The notes under the pieces: generated by a model
The model's input: the letters and a program-made list of their open reading frames with translations, nothing else
Told to the model about the DNA's origin: nothing
Databases searched by the model: none
Assembly: GCF_017562075.2 (NCBI RefSeq)
Contig: NC_054084.1
Coordinates: forward strand, 48,382,697 to 48,446,696
Length of the DNA stretch: 64,000 bases
Source: Anopheles merus
Lineage: Eukaryota; Arthropoda; Insecta; Diptera; Culicidae
Direction: 5' to 3'
Shown here: positions 61,614 to 64,000 of the stretch, in pieces
How positions within the stretch are numbered: the first letter of the stretch is position 1
Layout: every line of letters starts with the position of its first letter
Made by a program: the position numbers and the translations under genes

Positions 61614-61675
61614 CGACCTAAATCGGCTGCTATCAACGAACTTTCGACCCGACCTGAATCGGCTGCTATCAACGA
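61614..61675. repeat. tandem duplication, 36 bp period
   Basis: CGACCTAAATCGGCTGCTAT and its continuation at 61614-61639 recur at 61650-61675 with one visible change. Around it, 61,560-61,890 is richer in GATCCGG-type words and may be a fragment of a retroelement untranslated region. No coding frame is attached. Confidence 0.6.
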
Positions 61676-61897
61676 TATTATTGATCCGATCGGATCCGGC
61701 TGATCTCAGCGTTCTCTACGATCTGGGCTGGACAGTTTACTCTCAGTGCTCTTTGTGATCCGGCCTAGAACTAGAACGCCCGACATTCTACTCTCTTTGA
61801 TTTGATGAGTCGGTTTGCTGCGAACAAATCATCCAGGTTCAATATGACCACCAGTTTCTCTGAACGTTCTTTTCGATCCGGTATAGAACGTCGTTCT

Positions 61898-62690
61898 CTT
61901 CTCTTTTTTTTATTTTTTTTTTTTATTTCGACAATTTTAGGTTCTGGTAATACATAGACTATGACCCTTGTCACTTACTTTTGTGTTTCGGACAGGTGCA
62001 CAATTGAGGATATTAAGGACACACGCGGCTCTTCTGTATTAACCACTTATATTCTAATATAAATAACATATATGCTACAAGACTGTTGTGTGTGTCGGGT
62101 CGTGGCCTATGATCGAGTGCCGATCGCTCCCGAAGCCCTTAACGGCCATTCGGACGTCGGATGCTGTCAGTTGCACGACAGCATCGAGTCGCGGTTACAC
62201 TGCACCGTTTCTGTACACAACACTTACATTCTATATTTTAAAACTAATCCTGCCTGTTACTGAGTGCGTACGAATCTAATATCCCAGTTCTAAAGCTCTG
62301 CGTAGTCAAATGGAAGTCAAAAGATTCGAAATGAGAATTGAACTGTCTACACATTGTCAATAGAGGGTCATTGTATAAGGCTAAAGTTCTCCTATACTCA
62401 TTTTGTAGAAATGCACGTAGCCTATGGGTTCTGGCTGGTGCGTATATGGGAATATTTTTTATAAACTCAGGCGCGTCAATCTCATGTTTCATGAAGCAGC
62501 TTGGCTTCAAACACACTTTGTGCAACTTTTCAGCGATGTTCGAAAAATTGCAGCCCAAGCAACAAACATCGCGTGTGGTATTCAGGCATATTAAATTTTC
62601 CTCTCCAAGGGAGGCAACGAACCGCAACTCTAGCAAATTTACGTTGCATAGATTCAATTTTCACACAGAACCATATAGTTTGAGTTGCTG
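61898..62690 (-). pseudogene. decayed Jockey/CR1-type LINE C-terminus with poly(A) tail
   Basis: On the minus strand from about 62685 the frame reads KIESMQRKFARVAVRCLPW, then MPEYHTRCLLLGLQFFEHR and a stop. After a frame change, 62500-62270 reads HEIDAPEFIKNIPIYAPAR, then FLQNEYRRTLALYNDPLL, MCRQFNSHFESFDFHL and TTQSFRTGIL. This is the usual C-terminal region of Jockey-superfamily LINEs (IQRKF, LPPY-x-x-RC-LLGL, EIDAP, YAP-R, N-PL-x-MCR-FN, FDF). About 340 bp of likely 3' UTR follows. An A-rich tail lies at 61898-61925 (seen as T on the plus strand). The 5' end is truncated and no target duplication was confirmed. Confidence 0.8.
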
Positions 62691-63453
62691 GTTGCTAGTA
62701 TAGATACACATACACATTCTGTCTATGTAATTGATAACAGCGCAACCCATACTTTCTCAATCACAAAGACAACGGTATGAAGCCAGAAAAAGATAGATAT
62801 TTTTGTGAGGTGAAAAGCTAATTGTCAAAATTTAAAGAGACAATCCAGCGCTAGTGGTAATCGCTTTGAATGAATTGCTTCTCTTCTGCCTTATACGTCT
62901 TATTGGCATAGGTGCGTTATCTCAGTGCGTTATATCCAAGGATCTCTTTTATCATTCGTAGCCGGGTTATAAGTAAATGACGGTATGCATGTTGTACCAG
63001 TGTGTGTCGATTGGATGTTTCATTTTACTCTCAGTGTTCAATTGAAAGTAAAAAGGACTTCTTTAACCCAATTGAACATGTTGAACATTTCGTTTTTCCA
63101 GCAGGACCGTTGCAAACGGTAGTGGTGTGGTCACGGAATGGCAAACAATGAAAAAGGTTATCAATGTTTCTGAATACAGAGTAGACTGCAATTACTTCTC
63201 CTTTATTGTCCAGAAGTGATTGACCGCAAGAAATTTAACCAATATAACCTTCCTAATAGTAAATTCGTCCACTTTTGCGCGTTAACTATTAGCCGTTTGT
63301 TTGTAAACACTTTTTCATGAAACTGTGAAAAGCGAGCTGAAAATGGCAACCTAGCAACGGGTTTTGCATCGACCTGTTCTCCTTAATAGATCTTGGAACC
63401 TAGGTTCAAATAAAAATCACAAAGTAGGTATTTTGCTCGTACGAAATCCCCTA
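62691..63453. other. non-coding, no gene recognised
   Basis: No supported coding frame or named repeat. Confidence 0.55.
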
Positions 63454-63510
63454 AACAGGCCGACATGACTGCGTAGGTCGTTAGGTCAATTAGAATAAGA
63501 TATTGAGACA
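63454..63510 (+). mobile_element. SINE 3' fragment, body type II
   Basis: AACAGGCCGACATGACTGCG, TAGGTCGTTAGGTCAA and TTAGAATAAGATA match the last part of the type II SINE body seen at 60220-60270. The head and middle are missing. Confidence 0.6.
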
Positions 63511-64000
63511 CTTCAAGCGTGCACAATTTTGCACAAGTTGCACTAAAAAGCAAGTTTCAAATTTTTTTAATGAATTTCAATAAAATTCACAGGGTTTACA
63601 GGGGTTCTCATAATTTTTAGACAATTTTCTAGGCATTGTCTTCTATCCATGTTACAAACATGTCATGGCAACAATGGGAGGATAAGTTACTTTATCAACA
63701 GTTTTTTTTGTTTAAACGCTTTTTTTAAACTCTGATGCAAGCGTTAAATTTTACCAAATTGGCACAACATGTACAATCTAAACAGTTGCAGCTAATAGCT
63801 ATTCGCAGTTGTTAAATGACCTCAGGCAATAAAAACCTTCCACCGGTACAAATTCCACAAACCATGACCATCCTCCAACCAGTCTTCTTGCGAAGGAGAC
63901 CCACCCCTCAGCCTGGTTCCTTTTTATTCCTGCACACTTGAAGGGAATCAACCGATGGCGTCGTTTTTCCTCCTGTCGGGTATAAATTAACCAAATTTAT
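63511..64000. other. non-coding; possible transposon end at 63591
   Basis: The stretch CAGGGTTTACAGGGGTTCTC at about 63591-63610 combines the CAGGGTTTAC end seen on the foldback element at 46402 with the CAGGGGTTCT start seen at 54221. No inverted partner is visible before the window ends. The rest is unique. Confidence 0.4.

Noticed and set aside
62338..62703. 121-codon plus-strand frame
   Set aside because: It is antisense to the LINE C-terminal region, which is recognisable only on the minus strand.

Overview
This 64 kb window looks like a gene-poor stretch of a dipteran nuclear genome, most likely a mosquito and probably Anopheles. The base composition is moderately AT-rich. I found no long open reading frame other than broken retrotransposon pieces and microsatellite artefacts. 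Simple repeats are frequent, and a roughly 200 bp tRNA-derived SINE recurs that resembles the SINE200-type elements I recall from Anopheles (from memory, not searched). There are no bacterial operons, CRISPR arrays or rRNA genes, and I found no intact host gene. The window is either intergenic or lies inside one or more very large introns.

Layout. From 1 to 17.7 kb is mostly unique non-coding DNA. It carries a 320 bp (TG)n tract at 5.2 kb, a head-to-head pair of SINEs at 6.96-7.40 kb, and a few short splice-flanked open segments that could be exons (2769-2871, 4795-4836 on the minus strand, 6408-6429, 14637-14882). From 17.7 to 20.2 kb is a repeat cluster: a 366 bp foldback MITE with TA on both sides, a 5'-truncated LINE on the minus strand bounded by a perfect 14 bp target-site duplication, and two SINE copies. 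At 23.9 kb there is a perfect palindrome of two 85 bp arms around a 9 bp loop. At 27.3-28.3 kb there is a decayed LINE C-terminus. From 28 to 46 kb is mainly unique sequence with one SINE, a possible hAT end and a small GC-rich tandem array.

From 46.4 to 47.0 kb lies a 619 bp foldback element whose 143 bp arms are built from roughly 21 bp repeats. From 51.5 to 52.3 kb lies a 5'-truncated jockey-type LINE with an FADD motif and an 11 bp target-site duplication. A different tRNA-like SINE is near 53.8 kb. From 57.5 to 63.7 kb is another repeat cluster: three SINE copies, an 18 bp tandem array touching a SINE tail, an inverted-repeat element built on a 16 bp palindrome, and a LINE C-terminus on the minus strand with a poly(A) tail.

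How the parts relate. The active history here is retrotransposition and small DNA transposons. The LINE fragments represent the kind of machinery that mobilises SINEs. The SINEs share one tRNA-like promoter head but carry at least two different 3' bodies. Two foldback elements share a TA-flanked CAGGGTTT terminus, suggesting related or convergent MITE families. All identifications come from reading the sequence; no database search was run.
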